A DNA stretch of 64,000 nucleotides. Origin: CAVZAB01 sp963773155 (GTDB lineage: Bacteria > Pseudomonadota > Alphaproteobacteria > Rhizobiales > Beijerinckiaceae). A program made the position numbers and the translations under genes. The notes beneath the pieces are model-generated. The model saw nothing but the letters and a program-made list of their open reading frames with translations. It ran no database searches and was not told where the DNA came from. Of the stretch, positions 9,068-19,367 are shown one piece after another (within the stretch, counting starts at the first letter, position 1; the number at the start of each line of letters is the position of its first letter). The stretch spans positions 62,001-126,000 of the forward strand of contig CAVZAB010000016.1 of the NCBI GenBank assembly GCA_963773155.1, given 5' to 3'.

Positions 9068-9313
9068 AATCGCCTCCATATCCAGCAATTTCAGGCGCGC
9101 CGCCGACGGCGACCCACCGAAATCTCAGTCTAGTCCTTCGGCAGGCCGCTTGTTTGACAAAGGCCAAACGCTTCGCCGGCACACGACGAAAATAAGGCCT
9201 CCGGGCTTGCCTTGCTTGGCCCGCCGGGCCGCCGGCTTTACGCCGGCCCGCCCTTCCCATACTAAGCCAGCCATATGCCGGCTTTTTCCCCTGCCCATTT
9301 CAAAGGTATGTGC

Positions 9314-10421
9314 ATGTCGCTTTTGTTCTCGCCGCTCAATCTCGGCCCGATTCGGGTGAATAACCGCATCGTGGTCGCCCCGATGTGCCAATATTCGGCC
9401 GCCGACGGTTGCGCCAGCGATTGGCATTTGCAGCATTTGATGCAGCTCGCGATATCGGGCGCCGGTCTCATCGTCCTCGAAGCGACCGCGGTCGAGCGGC
9501 GCGGCCGCATCACCCATGGTTGCCTCGGGCTTTATAGCGACGCCAATGAAAGAGCGCTTGCCCGGGTGCTGGCGGCGGCCCGTTCGGTGGCGCCCGCCAA
9601 CACCAAGTTCGCGATCCAGATCGCGCATGCCGGCCGCAAGGCCTCAGCCCGCCTGCCCTGGCAGGATGGCGCGGCGCTGCGCGCGAACGAGGATCCCTGG
9701 CCGACCGTGGCACCCTCGCCAATCGCCGCCAATGACGGCTGGCCCGTTCCCGAGGCGCTGGACGAGGCAGAAATCGAACAAATCACCGCAGCCTTCGGCG
9801 GCGCCGCCGAGCGTGCCGTGCGGCTCGGATTCGACGCGATCGAATTGCATATGGCGCACGGCTATCTGCTGCACCAATTCCAGTCGCCGCTTGCCAACCA
9901 CCGTCAGGACCGTTTCGGCGGCAATTCGGAGCGGCGCCTCGCGCTGCATCGCGACGTGGCCAAGACCGTGCGCAGCCGCGTTCCGCTTTCAATCGCGCTC
10001 GGCGCCCGCATTACCGGCACCGATTGGGTCGATGACGGTCTTGGTGTCGACAACGCCATCGATCTCGCTAGGCTTCTGAAAGCGGCGGGCCTTGCCTATG
10101 TCGATGTATCCTCGGGCGGCCTCGCGCTCAAGGCACCGATCCCGATCGGACCCGGCTACCAAGTCGGTCTTGCCGCCAAGGTCAAGGCGGCGAGCGGACT
10201 TCGTGACCCGAGCGGTCGGGCTGATCGTCGATCCGCAACAGGCCGAAGACATCCTGATAAGAGGCGACGCCGATCAGGTCGCGCTGGCCAGGGCGATTCT
10301 CGACGATCCCCGCTGGCCATGGCATGCCGCCGAACGACTGGGCGCGACCATCGAGCGGCCGCCGCAATATGCCCGAACCGCCGCCAATCTTTGGCCCGGT
10401 GCCAAGATGGCCCGCGGCTGA
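9314..10421 (+). CDS. NADH:flavin oxidoreductase, Old Yellow Enzyme (YqjM type), one frameshift near 10192
   Basis: About 368 residues after removing one base. FMN-binding ene-reductase barrel: N-terminal VVAPMCQYSA (the YqjM-class Cys that tunes FMN), TAVERRGRITHGC near residue 60, IQIAHAGRKAS with the His pair's partner near 105, AAERAVRLGFDAIELHMAHGYLLHQFQSP near 165 and SNHRxDxxGG-type NHRQDRFGGNSERR. Frame 2 carries residues up to KVKAA; frame 3 supplies the rest (FVTRAVGLIVDPQQAE, LARAILDDPRWP) to 10421. The join reads GC+G+A before GCG, so one base is extra. ATG 9314 gives the family N-terminus. Likely reduces alpha,beta-unsaturated carbonyls using NAD(P)H. Confidence 0.85.
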
Positions 10422-10454
10422 CCTGCGGCCGCTAACTTTGCGCGACAAAGCGGC

Positions 10455-10567
10455 TTGACAGGCTAACCCGCCTCCGCTTGTTGGTTGGGCTTCGGCCTGG
10501 TCGGCAATTGGCCGCAGTGCCGCAGAGCAACGCCAAGGATCCGGCACTGGGTCCCGGAGGAGGAAAC
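10455..10567 (+). promoter_or_regulatory. Possible promoter and Shine-Dalgarno of the liv operon
   Basis: A consensus-like -35 box TTGACA lies at 10455-10460; no good -10 box is visible at the expected distance (around 10478). A strong Shine-Dalgarno (GGAGGAGG) sits about five bases before the livK ATG, which fixes that start. The region lies between the Old Yellow Enzyme stop and livK. Confidence 0.3.
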
Positions 10568-10568
10568 C

Positions 10569-11808
10569 ATGCATTTGCGTCTCTGGCTTTTGACGGCCTG
10601 CGCCATTTTGGGCTTGGCATCGGCCGCCCCTGCCGAAGAAACGATCAAGATCGGCCTGTCGGGCCCGTTCACCGGCGGCTCGTCCTCGATGGGCGTGTCG
10701 CATGCGCGACGGCGTCAAGCTCGCGGTCGACGAGATCAACAAGGCCGGCGGCGTGCTCGGCCGGCCAGATCGAGCTGGTCGAGCGCGACGACGAGGCCAA
10801 GAACGAGCTCGGCGTGCAGATCGCGCAGGAGCTGATCAACAAGGAGAAGGTCGTCGCCACGGTCGGCTATCATCAACACCGGCGTCGCCCTCGCCTCGCA
10901 GCGCTTCTATCAGGAAGCCGAAATTCCGGTCATGAACAATGTCGCGACCGGCTCGGTCGTCACCAAGCAGTTCCTGGCGCCGGACCACAAGGCCAACTAC
11001 ATCTTCCGCACCTCGGCCAACGACACGATCCAGAGCGCGATGATCGCCGACGAGGCGATCAAGCGCCAGGGCTTCAAGAAGCCCGCCATCCTCGCCGACT
11101 CGCACCAATTACGGCCAGCTCGGCAAGACCGACCTCGACCAACGCGCTGCAGAAGCTCGGGCATCAAGCCGGTCGCGATCGAGAAGTTCAACATCGGCGA
11201 CACCGACATGACCGCGCAGCTGCTGCGCGCCAAGGAGGCCGGCGCCGACGTGATCCTGACCTACGCGATCGGACCGGAACTCGCGCAGATCGCCAACGGC
11301 ATGGCCAAGCTCGGCTGGAAGGTGCCGATGATCGGCTCCTGGACGCTGTCGATGGCGAGCTTCATCGACACGGCCGGCGCCAATGGCGACGGCGCGATGA
11401 TGCCGCAGACCTTCATCCAGCTGCCGACCACGCCCAAGCGCAAGGCCTTCATCGAGGCCTATCAGAAGGCCTACAAGCGTCGACCGCATTCCCTCGCCGG
11501 TCTCGGCGGCGCAGGGCTATGACTTCGGTCTATCTGCTCGCCGCCGCGATCAAGCAGGCCGGCTCGACCGACGGCCGCAAGATCCGCGAGGCGCTCGAGA
11601 ACCTCAACGACAAGGTCGAGGGCGTCGTGACGATCTATGACAAGCCCATTCCGCCGACCGACCACGAGGCGATCACCGCGCAATATTCCGGTCTTCGGCC
11701 TCGTCAAGGGCGGCCGCGTCGTGCCGGCCCATCCCGAGGACCTCGAAGGCGACAAGGCCGTGCGCATCAAGCCGAAGAGCCTGATCGTCGCCTGGCCACG
11801 CGCAGTAG
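10569..11808 (+). CDS. Branched-chain amino acid ABC transporter substrate-binding protein (LivK type), frame-interrupted
   Basis: Periplasmic binding protein; 409 residues when ten single extra bases are dropped (1240-10 is a multiple of three). Signal peptide MHLRLWLLTACAILGLASAAPAEE, then IKIGLSGPFTGGSSSMG, DGVKLAVDEINKAGG, NIFRTS-type YIFRTSANDT, and GRKIREALE near the C-terminus: the Peripla_BP_6 fold. Extra bases at about 10701, 10764, 10868, 11103, 11137, 11159, 11478, 11524, 11691 and 11805 each sit at a codon boundary. The last one restores a TAG stop at 11806 after AWPRA, immediately followed by a perfect hairpin. The corrected gene appears complete. The first 130 bases lack breaks and use codons like the neighbouring genes. 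The solute may be an amino acid, amide or urea. Confidence 0.8.
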
Positions 11809-11815
11809 ACTTGCG

Positions 11816-11837
11816 GCGACCGGCCTCCGCCGGTCGC
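11816..11837 (+). terminator. Perfect 9-bp hairpin between livK and livH
   Basis: GCGACCGGC, a four-base loop, then GCCGGTCGC: an uninterrupted 9-bp GC-rich stem eight bases after the corrected livK stop. There is no T-run after it, so it is more likely a stabilising or attenuating hairpin than a full terminator. Such hairpins after the binding-protein gene are a known way to make more binding protein than membrane components. Confidence 0.6.
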
Positions 11838-11871
11838 GCGTGGCGCTAGACCGATCGCGGAGCGCGTGCCG

Positions 11872-12779
11872 ATGCAAATTCTCGCCCAGCTGATCGTCAG
11901 CGGCATTTCCGTCGGCATGATCTACGGCGTCATCGCCTTCGGCTATCAGCTGACCTTCGCCACGTCGAAGACGCTGAACTTCGGCCAGGGCGAGGCGCTG
12001 ATGCTCGGCGCGCTGGTCGGCCTGACGACGATCAACTTCCTGATCGGCCAGGCGCTCGGCACGCTTTGCGGCCTATCTGCTGATGCTGCCGGTCGTGTTC
12101 GTCTTCGGCGCTGCTGCAGGGCACCGTCGTCGAGTGGCTCGGCGTGCGCCAGGCGATCAGGACCAAGTCGGAGGCCGGCTGGATCATGGCGACGATCGCG
12201 CTCGGCATCATCTTCAGGAACCTCGCCGAAAACATCTGGGGCCGCGACGCGCTGAAGTTTCCCTCGCCGCTGCCCGAGGCGTCGCTGTCGTTCGGCGGCG
12301 TCCGCATCCAGCCGATGGAGATCGCCATCGTGCTCGGCGCGCTCGCGCATGATGCTGGCGGTCGAATTGTTCAACCGCCGTTCGATCTACGGCAAGGCGG
12401 TGGTCGCGACCGCGAACGACCGCGACGCCGCCGGCCTGATGGGCATCAACACCAGCCGCGTCATCACCTTCTCCTACGCGCTGTCCTCGATGACGCGCGG
12501 CGCTTCGCCGGCGTGCTGGTCGCGCCGGTGACGCTGACCGGCGCCGACGATGGGCGCGGTGCTCGGCCTCAAGGCCTTCGCGGTCGCCATCATCGGCGGC
12601 CTGTCGAGCGGCCTCGGCGTCGTCGTCGGCGGCCTCATCCTCGGCATCACCGAGACCCTGACCGGCTACTACGTCTCGACCGGCTACAAGGACGTGCCCG
12701 GGCCTCGTGCTGCTGCTGCTGGTGCTGTCGCTGAAGCCGTGCCGGCCTGTTCGGCAAGACCGCGATCAAGAAGGTCTGA
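11872..12779 (+). CDS. Branched-chain amino acid ABC transporter permease LivH type, frame-interrupted
   Basis: Inner-membrane permease; 299 residues after removing eight extra bases (908-8=900). Typical features: start MQILAQLIVSGISVGMIYGVIAFGYQ, FGQGEALMLGAL, VVATANDRDAAGLMGIN (ATPase-docking loop), and the closing GLVLLLLVLSLKPAGLFGK-type segment. The extra bases lie after codons for conserved residues, e.g. AC+G+C before TTT, GC+G+C before ATG, GC+C+G before ATG-preceding ACG, CC+G+T before GCC. Stop TGA 12777-12779; livM starts six bases later. It pairs with LivM to form the channel. Confidence 0.8.
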
Positions 12780-12784
12780 GCGCG

Positions 12785-13965
12785 ATGACGCTGCGCCGCC
12801 TTGCTGGCTCTTGCTCGGATCGCCGCCGTCGCCGTGCCCGTTCCTGATCACGAGCCCCTATTACCTGCATCTGCGTCGTCACGATCGCGATCTTCTCGAT
12901 CGTCACGCTCGGGCTCGACATCGTGTTCGGCTACACCGGCGAGGTCTCGATCGGCCACGCCGCGCTGTTCGGCATCGGCGCCTATACGGCGGGCGTGCTG
13001 TCGATGCATTTCGGCCTCGGCTTCTGGCCGGCGCTGCCGCTCGGCGTCGTCGTCGCCGCGGCCTGTTCGGCGCCCTTCTGGCCTTGCCGGCGCTGCGCGT
13101 CACCGGTCCCTATCTCGCCATGGTGACGCTCGCCTTCGGCACCATCGTCCAGATCCTCATCAACGAGATGACCGATCTGACCAACGGGCCGCTCGGCATC
13201 AAGCTCGACACGCCGCTGTTCGTCGATCTGGCGCGCGCTCGGCGATACGTTCTGCCGTTCCTCGACATGTCGATGAAGCGGATGAAGGAGATGGAGTTCT
13301 ACTACATCGCCGCCATCGCGCTCGCTGCTCACGATCGTGGTCATCAACCGCATCGTCGCCTCGCGCTACGGCCGCGCCTTCGAGGCGCTGCGCGACAGCC
13401 CGATCGCCTCGGATTGCATGGGCGTCAGCGTCTACAAGCACAAGGTGATCGCCTTCGTGCGTCAGCGCCGGCTTTGCCGGGCTCGCCGGCGTCCTGTTCG
13501 CCTATTCCGAGCAATATATCGCGCCGAACAATTTCAGCTTCGAACTGTCGGTGCAGTTCCTGCTCGCCGTGACGATGGGCGGGCGCAAGTCGCGGCTCGG
13601 CCCGATCCTCGGCGCGGCGATCATCGTCTTCCTGCCGAACCTGCTCGCCGACATCACCTGTTCCGCATCATCGCCGGCGGTCATCGCCGTCGATCGCGCT
13701 GGTCGCCGGCGGTCGCTCGCATCCTGCGCAAGCCGCGAACAGCTGGCGCCGCGTCGCGGTCCCGGTCGCGCTCTGCGTCGCGCTTCTTCGTCGTTCTCGC
13801 TGTTCCTGCAGAAGATCACCGACTACAAGCTGACCATCTTCGGCGTGATGATCCTGTTCGTCGTCTATTATCTGCCGGACGGCATCGTCGGGTTTCTCAG
13901 CAAGCTCGCCGCGCGGCCGGTCCGGCGGCGCGGCGCAGCCGACGATCCCGCGCTACGCCGGCTGA
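12785..13965 (+). CDS. Branched-chain amino acid ABC transporter permease LivM type, frame-interrupted
   Basis: Second permease, about 389 residues when corrected. Recognisable segments in the three frames: LITSPYYLHL, FSIVTLGLDIVFGYTGEVSIGHAALFG, ALRVTGPYLAMVTLAFGTIVQ, RYGRAFEALRDSPIASDCMGV (docking loop), SEQYIAPNNFSFELS, and DYKLTIFGVMILFVVYYLPDGIVG near the end. Extra bases resolve as doubled third positions (CC+C+G before TTC, CT+G+C before GTC, CT+C+G before CTG, GT+G+C before GTC, CG+C+G before GCG); two or three sites instead look like loss of one base in a short homopolymer. With the last site corrected the gene ends at TGA 13963-13965 (RYAG stop). Confidence 0.75.
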
Positions 13966-14799
13966 CGAGGCGCAGGCGATCACGGCCGCCGCGCGCGACG
14001 CGTCGGCGGCCGGAGCGCGCTTCTCGACGTCGGCAAGCGTCGTCATGCAGTTCGGCGGCCTCAAGGCGCTCGACGATGTCGACGCTCGCAGGTCAGGCCC
14101 GGCACCATCCACGGGCTGATCGGCCCGAACGGCTCCGGCAAGAGCACGATGATGAACGTGCTGACCGGCATCTATGTGCCGACCGGCGGGCGACATCCGC
14201 TTCGCCGGCAAGCCCATCGCCGGCCTGAACGTCGCCGGAGATCGCCGCTCGCGGGCATCGCGCGCACGTTCCAGAACGTGCAGCTGTTCGGCGAACTGAC
14301 GCTGCATCGAGAACGTCATGGTCGGCCTGCACCACACCTACCGCTCGCGGTTTCTTCGACGTCGCGCTGCGCACTGCCGCGCGCGCGGCGCGAGGAGGCG
14401 GCGGCGCGCGCAGCGCGCGATGAGCATCCTGCGCTTCGTCGGGCTCGACGAGCTCGCCGACGAGGAGGCGCGCAACCTGCCCTATGGCAAGCAGCGCCTG
14501 CTCGAGATCGGCCGCGCGCTGGCGCTCGATCCCAAGCTTCTGCTGCTCGACGAGCCGGCCGCCGGCCTGACCGCGCCGGACATCAGCGAGCTGATTGCGC
14601 ATCATCCGCAAGATCCGCGACGCACGGCATCACCGTGATCCTGATCGAGCATCACATGGACGTCGTGATGAGCCATCTGCGACACCGTCACCGTGCTCGA
14701 TTTCGGCCAGAAGATCGCCGAGGGCACGCCGGCCGAGGTGCAGGCCAATCCGCGCGTCATCGAGGCCTATCTCGGCGGCAGCGCCGCTCGGCGGCATGA
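13966..14799 (+). CDS. Branched-chain amino acid ABC transporter ATPase LivG type, frame-interrupted
   Basis: Cytoplasmic ATPase. Visible motifs: VVMQFGGLKAL, Walker A GPNGSGKST near 14135, GIARTFQNVQLF (Q-loop), LPYGKQRLLEIGRALALDPKLLLLDEPAAGL (signature plus Walker B), ITVILIEHHMDVVM (switch His). Around 14010-14045 three extra bases cancel out, so the frame looks intact but reads RFSTSAS where AERLLDVGK fits the family; this is a particularly clear sign of doubled third bases. With corrections it ends at TGA 14797-14799. No ATG/GTG is visible at the expected start just after livM; the start given is approximate. Confidence 0.75.
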   Translation, partial: RGAGDHGRRARRVGGRSALLDVGKRRHAVRRPQGARRCRRSQVRPGTIHGLIGPNGSGKSTMMNVLTGIYVPTGGRHPLRRQAHRRPERRRRSPLAGIARTFQNVQLFGELTLHRERHGRPAPHLPLAVSSTSRCALPRARREEAAARAARDEHPALRRARRARRRGGAQPALWQAAPARDRPRAGARSQASAARRAGRRPDRAGHQRADCASSARSATHGITVILIEHHMDVVMSHLRHRHRARFRPEDRRGHAGRGAGQSARHRGLSRRQRRSAA

Positions 14800-14813
14800 G
14801 AGGACGAGCGACC

Positions 14814-15551
<738 letters not shown>

Positions 15552-15591
15552 GGGCCGCACTGGCAGCCATGCCCGGACCGAGGGCCTGAGC

Positions 15592-16329
15592 GTGCCCGAA
15601 GCCCACGTCATTGCTTGGGACCTCGAGACCATTCCGGACATTGCGGCAGCGGCCCGCATGCTCGACATCGAAGGCGCCTCGGAGGACGAGGTCCGGGCAA
15701 GGCTTGGCCCAGGCTTTGCCAAGCGACCGCTGCACAAGATCGCTTGCATCGGCGCCCTGATCGGCCGGCGGACCGTCGAAGGCTGGAATGTTGAAGCGAT
15801 GGGCGCCCCGCATTGCGGTGAGCGCAGCGAGGGCGAGTTGATCCAGGCCTTTGTCGAGCGCATCCGGCAATTGCGGCCACAGCTCGTCACGTTCAATGGC
15901 GCGAGCTTTGATCTGCCGGTTCTGCGCTACCGGGCGATGGTCAATCGCATTAGCGCCGAGGGCCTGCAGGCCCGCCCCTATTTCAATCGTTTCACCGACG
16001 ACGCGCTCGACCTTTGCGATGCTTTGGCCTCGTTTGACCAGCACGCCAAGGTCAAACTCGACGAAATCAGCCGGATACTTGGCCTGCCGGGCAAGCCGCA
16101 TGGCATCGACGGATCGCAGATCGACGGCATGGTTCGGGAGGGTAGGATTGCCGAGGTTGCGCATTATTGCGAGACTGATGTCGTCAATACCTACCGGGTC
16201 TGGCTCATCTACGAGACTTTTCGCGGCAATCTGAGCCGGACCCAATTGGAATGGAGCGAAGATCAATTGCGCCGGTTTGTTCTGGAGCGGCGCCACAATA
16301 ATCCGTTTCTTGCTGCAGCGATCGGCTGA
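15592..16329 (+). CDS. Predicted 3'-5' exonuclease, DEDDy, PolB-type exonuclease domain
   Basis: 245 residues. The three exonuclease motifs are present: Exo I WDLETIPD near residue 9 (Asp/Glu metal ligands), Exo II VTFNGASFDLPVLRY near residue 98 (Asp) and Exo III YCETDVVNTY near residue 191 (Tyr and Asp). This layout matches the stand-alone proteins related to the exonuclease domain of DNA polymerase B. Probably acts on DNA or RNA ends in the cytoplasm. Starts with GTG, 40 bases after livF; the reading frame is clean, unlike the preceding operon. No polymerase domain follows. Confidence 0.85.
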   Translation: MPEAHVIAWDLETIPDIAAAARMLDIEGASEDEVRARLGPGFAKRPLHKIACIGALIGRRTVEGWNVEAMGAPHCGERSEGELIQAFVERIRQLRPQLVTFNGASFDLPVLRYRAMVNRISAEGLQARPYFNRFTDDALDLCDALASFDQHAKVKLDEISRILGLPGKPHGIDGSQIDGMVREGRIAEVAHYCETDVVNTYRVWLIYETFRGNLSRTQLEWSEDQLRRFVLERRHNNPFLAAAIG

Positions 16330-16533
16330 ACTACCTATCGACGTTGGCTGACATGCGCTGTCATATTGCTTCGCCACATCGTGTTGCAAAGTCGTCTCGT
16401 AATCGTCAATCTACCCAATAACAATTTGATTTCATGAATAGATTCGAAAAAGAATCGAAACCAGCCCCGACCGGTCCGGCGAGTCAATCGCCGGTCGCGG
16501 CCAGTTGAGATTCGCGACAAAGGGGAGAAGGTC

Positions 16534-17701
16534 TTGGACCTGGCATTTCTGTTCCATCGCTCACCAGCCGCGATTGCTGGTTGGCTTTGTCTTGCACTGA
16601 CAACGCTCCATCTTGTTAGCATTGCTATTGCTGGTTGGCGGTGCTCCAGGCCTAGGCCCGCCGGGTCGCTCAAGGCAACCCCGCCGATCACTTTGGTGCG
16701 GCCGTTGCGCGGCCTGGACAATTTCGTGACGATGACGCTCGAAACCAGTTTCGCACTCGACTACCCCGATTATGAAATCCTGTTTTGCGCGGCCGAGGCG
16801 CAGGATCCGATCGTTCCGCTGGTCGAGGCGATGATCAAGGCCCATCCCGGCCGCAACGCCCGACTTCTGATCGGAGACGACAAGATCAGCACCAATCCCA
16901 AACTCAACAATTGCGTCAAGGGCTGGAGCGCGGCCCGCCACGAGTGGATCGTCATGGCTGATTGCAATGTTCTGCTGCCCGCCGATTTTCTGCAGCGCCT
17001 CCTGGTGCGCTGGGATGCCGGCACAGGCCTCGTCTGTTCGACCCCGATCGGAGCGCGGCCGGAGAGTTCTGGGTGCCGAGCTCGAATGCGCCTTCCTCAA
17101 TACGTTTCAGGCGAAATGGCAATATGTCAGTGAAGCGATCGGTCTCGGCTTTGCGCAAGGCAAGACCATGCTGTGGCGCCGCGATATTCTCGAGGCAGCC
17201 GGCGGCATTCGGGCACTCGCCGCCGAAATCGCCGAAGACGCCGCCGCGACCAAGGTCGTGCGGCGGGCGGGCTTGCATGTCCAATTGGTCGACCGCTCGT
17301 TCGAACAGCCGCTCGGCCGGCGGCGTTTTGCCGAAGTCTGGGCCCGGCAGGTCCGCTGGGCGCGGCTGCGGCGGGCGACATTTCCCGCTTTTTTCATACC
17401 CGAGGCAATCGCCGGCAGCGCGATCGCAATGATCGCCGGCGCCTATGCCGCCTTTTCGATCGGCGCCAGCGTCATCGTCACCCTTGGCGTCCTCGCCGTG
17501 ATCTGGTTTGGCGCCGAGGCCTGGCTCGCCCGCGCCGCCGGTTGGCATTTCCGCTTGGCGACACTTCTCGCCCTACCGCTGCGCGATCTCCTATTGCCGA
17601 TTCTGTGGATCGACGCCTGGCTTGCCGACGAATTCGTCTGGCGCGGCAACGAGATGAGTGTTGGCGAACCTACCGACCACTCGCTCGAAGGCAAAGCTTA
17701 G
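16534..17701 (+). CDS. hpnI: HpnI-like glycosyltransferase (GT21/GT2 fold), one frameshift near 17060
   Basis: About 388 residues after removing a base. One N-terminal membrane segment (residues 13-33), a nucleotide-sugar domain beginning ITLVRPLRGLDNF, with FCAAEAQDP and the DxD-like VMADCN, then in the next frame the segment AELECAFLNTF...GLGFAQGKTMLWRRDILEAAGGI, EDAAATK and the acceptor motif QVRWARLRR, then C-terminal membrane helices. This is the arrangement of hopanoid-biosynthesis glycosyltransferase HpnI, which adds a sugar during bacteriohopanepolyol side-chain synthesis. TTG start at 16534 with AGGGGAGAAG just upstream. No other hpn genes are in the window, so a ceramide-type glycosyltransferase role cannot be excluded. 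Confidence 0.7.
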
Positions 17702-17962
17702 CCGGCGACCGACGGCGAGCGGCCGGCGGCCTATTGTCACAAATCGATTGGTTTTGTCGCATGCCGCCGCATCGCCACAGCCAGGATCTGAAATGGCGTG
17801 GCGTTGCTGAGAGGGATGATGCGCTCAGATCTGCAACCGATCTGTGCCGCCTTTTGGGAGGGCGCCAAAAGTGATCAAGAATCGGATGCTGGCGAGGCTG
17901 ATTGGCGATTCGGTCGGACGCCCCTGAAAGCGACCATCCTGTCGTCGGCACGCGCGCAAAGT

Positions 17963-18244
17963 TCAATACCAGTCGCAGCGCCCATCGGCGATCTTGAAAT
18001 AGGGCGGATCGCAAGGATTGAGGTCGGCCGCGCACCAGGGTGCACAATAGGGCTTTTGCCGCGGGTCCCCGGCCTTGCGTGAAGATTTTGCCGGATGGCG
18101 GGCATCCTTGTCGGGCCGTTCAGCCAATACCGGACTTGCAAGCTCAACCAGAAGGCAAGCCGAGAAAAAGCCCGCCAGTACCGCTTTGCTGAGCTGGACC
18201 GGCGTCGCCCGGCCCAGCTTGTCTCGCCTCACAGGCTGAGCCAT
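17963..18244 (-). CDS. Small secreted Cys-containing protein, unknown function
   Basis: 93 residues from the ATG at 18244. A hydrophobic signal segment (AVLAGFFSACLLVELASPVLA, residues about 20-40) ends at an Ala-x-Ala-like site. The mature part is short and basic, followed by four cysteines in YCAPWCAADLNPC and a closing DGRCDWY, suggesting two disulfides in the periplasm. No family recognised. The frame is open farther upstream, including an ATG at 18289 that overlaps the divergent UPF0114 start; the shorter version gives a better signal peptide. Divergently arranged with UPF0114. Confidence 0.5.
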   Translation of the reverse strand: MAQPVRRDKLGRATPVQLSKAVLAGFFSACLLVELASPVLAERPDKDARHPAKSSRKAGDPRQKPYCAPWCAADLNPCDPPYFKIADGRCDWY

Positions 18245-18287
18245 ATACGCCAACGGCTCGTCTTTCCCCGCCCTGAGGTCAAGCGTC

Positions 18288-18703
18288 ATGATCGAACGTC
18301 TCTTCGCGCAATTCCTCGCCTTGAGCCGGTGGCTGCTGGTTGCAAGCGAATTGCTTGTCATCACGAACGTTCTAAAGCTGGTCGATCTGACGCTGACCGC
18401 CTCGCTGATCGTCATCATCATTTTCTCCGGCTACGCCAATTTTGTCTCGCGGATCGAGGCCGAACCCAGTCCGGCTGGCCGGAGTGGATGACCAAGGTCG
18501 ATTTTTCTGGCCTAAAGCTTAAATTGATGTCCTCGATTGTCGCGATATCGGCGGTCCAATTGCTAACAGTCTTTATGGATATTGCCCAAACCAGCGACCG
18601 CGACCTCAAATGGTATGCGCTCATCCATGTAATCTTCGTCGTTTCAGGCGTATTGTTGGCATTGACGGACCGTCTGGCGGATGAACAGCATCGCGGCAAT
18701 TGA
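18288..18703 (+). CDS. UPF0114 (YqhA-like) membrane protein, frameshifted and internally shortened
   Basis: The N-terminal frame reads MIERLFAQFLALSRWLL then LVIIIFSGYANFVSRIEAE; the C-terminal frame gives WPEWMTKVDFSGLKLKL, SIVAISAVQLL, SDRDLKWYALIHVIFVVSGVLLAL. Together these are the conserved halves of UPF0114, an inner-membrane family of unknown function. The frames join at about 18470, where two adjacent doubled third bases (AG+T+C, CG+G+C) or one lost base would reconcile them. At about 137 residues it is some 25 shorter than usual; the first transmembrane region after SRWLL appears to be condensed. Confidence 0.65.
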
Positions 18704-18778
18704 CGGGACTGGCAGGGCCTCTTCTAGCACCGCCGCGGCAAACTGTTAATCTTAAGCGACGGGCGCGGGGGGCTAGAA

Positions 18779-19177
18779 ATGGAGAGTTCGATGCGCGGAG
18801 ATTTGTCGCAATCGCAAAGCCCCAAAGGTACCAGCTTCTGCTCAAATCTGGGTCTGGGCCTAGTCCGGGCGCTCGCCGGCCTTAGCCTGCTGATCTTGTC
18901 GTTTGCGCCGCTCTCGGCAACCCCGTTGACCGGCGGCGCCGCGGCCTTGCGGCCAGCCGTGGCAGCACCCGTCGAGAGCGTTTATTACCGGCGCTATTAC
19001 CACAGGCCCTATTATCGTCGGCACTATTACCGGCCCTATTATCGGCATTACTACCGACCCTATTACCGACCCTATTACCGGCCCGATTACCGGCCCTATT
19101 ACCGGCCCTATTACCGGCCCTATTACCGGCCGTACTATCGGCCCTATTATTATCCCTATTATCGGCCGTATTACTAA
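18779..19177 (+). CDS. Secreted Tyr/Pro-rich repeat protein (YYRP repeats)
   Basis: 132 residues. A signal peptide (ALAGLSLLILSFAPLSATP, about residues 31-50) is followed by a short linker and about 60 residues made almost entirely of YYRP / YYRPYYRP units with a few His, Asp and Arg changes. More than half of the tail is Tyr. An ATG at 18791 is a possible alternative start. Such Tyr-rich tails occur in small exported proteins of Rhizobiales, of unknown function; Tyr/Arg/Pro repeats suggest a structural, cross-linkable or surface-binding role. Monocistronic. Confidence 0.65.
   Translation: MESSMRGDLSQSQSPKGTSFCSNLGLGLVRALAGLSLLILSFAPLSATPLTGGAAALRPAVAAPVESVYYRRYYHRPYYRRHYYRPYYRHYYRPYYRPYYRPDYRPYYRPYYRPYYRPYYRPYYYPYYRPYY
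18982..19177 (+). repeat. 12-bp tandem repeat encoding YYRP
   Basis: About fourteen imperfect copies of CGGCCCTATTAC (variants CGACCCTATTAC, CGGCCCTATTAT). The period is a multiple of three, so copy-number change would keep the frame. The repeat lies entirely inside the Tyr-rich protein gene. Confidence 0.85.
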
Positions 19178-19367
19178 CCGAGGTGGGGCAAGGCGGATTG
19201 GATTTTTTTGGCGCGCGGTGAAATTTGTGGCTTTGCCACGAGAGTCTCGAGCGCCAACATATAAGGACCCGTGCTCTTAGGCGTTTGCAGCTTCGCGCTG
19301 AACTAGGCGGTTGATCAACAACACGACACGCGTCCTGCCACGGCCGGCAAAATGGGGAGCGGCGCTA

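Noticed and set aside
17795..17875. Riboswitch-like element (GCTGAGAGGG followed by CCGATCTG) and hairpin CTTTTGG/CCAAAAG
   Set aside because: The TPP-type conserved blocks are incomplete and no thiamine gene follows; the hairpin has no T-run.
18982..19177. Short tandem units as a CRISPR array
   Set aside because: Units are 12 bp, contiguous, and encode YYRP in frame; there are no spacers.
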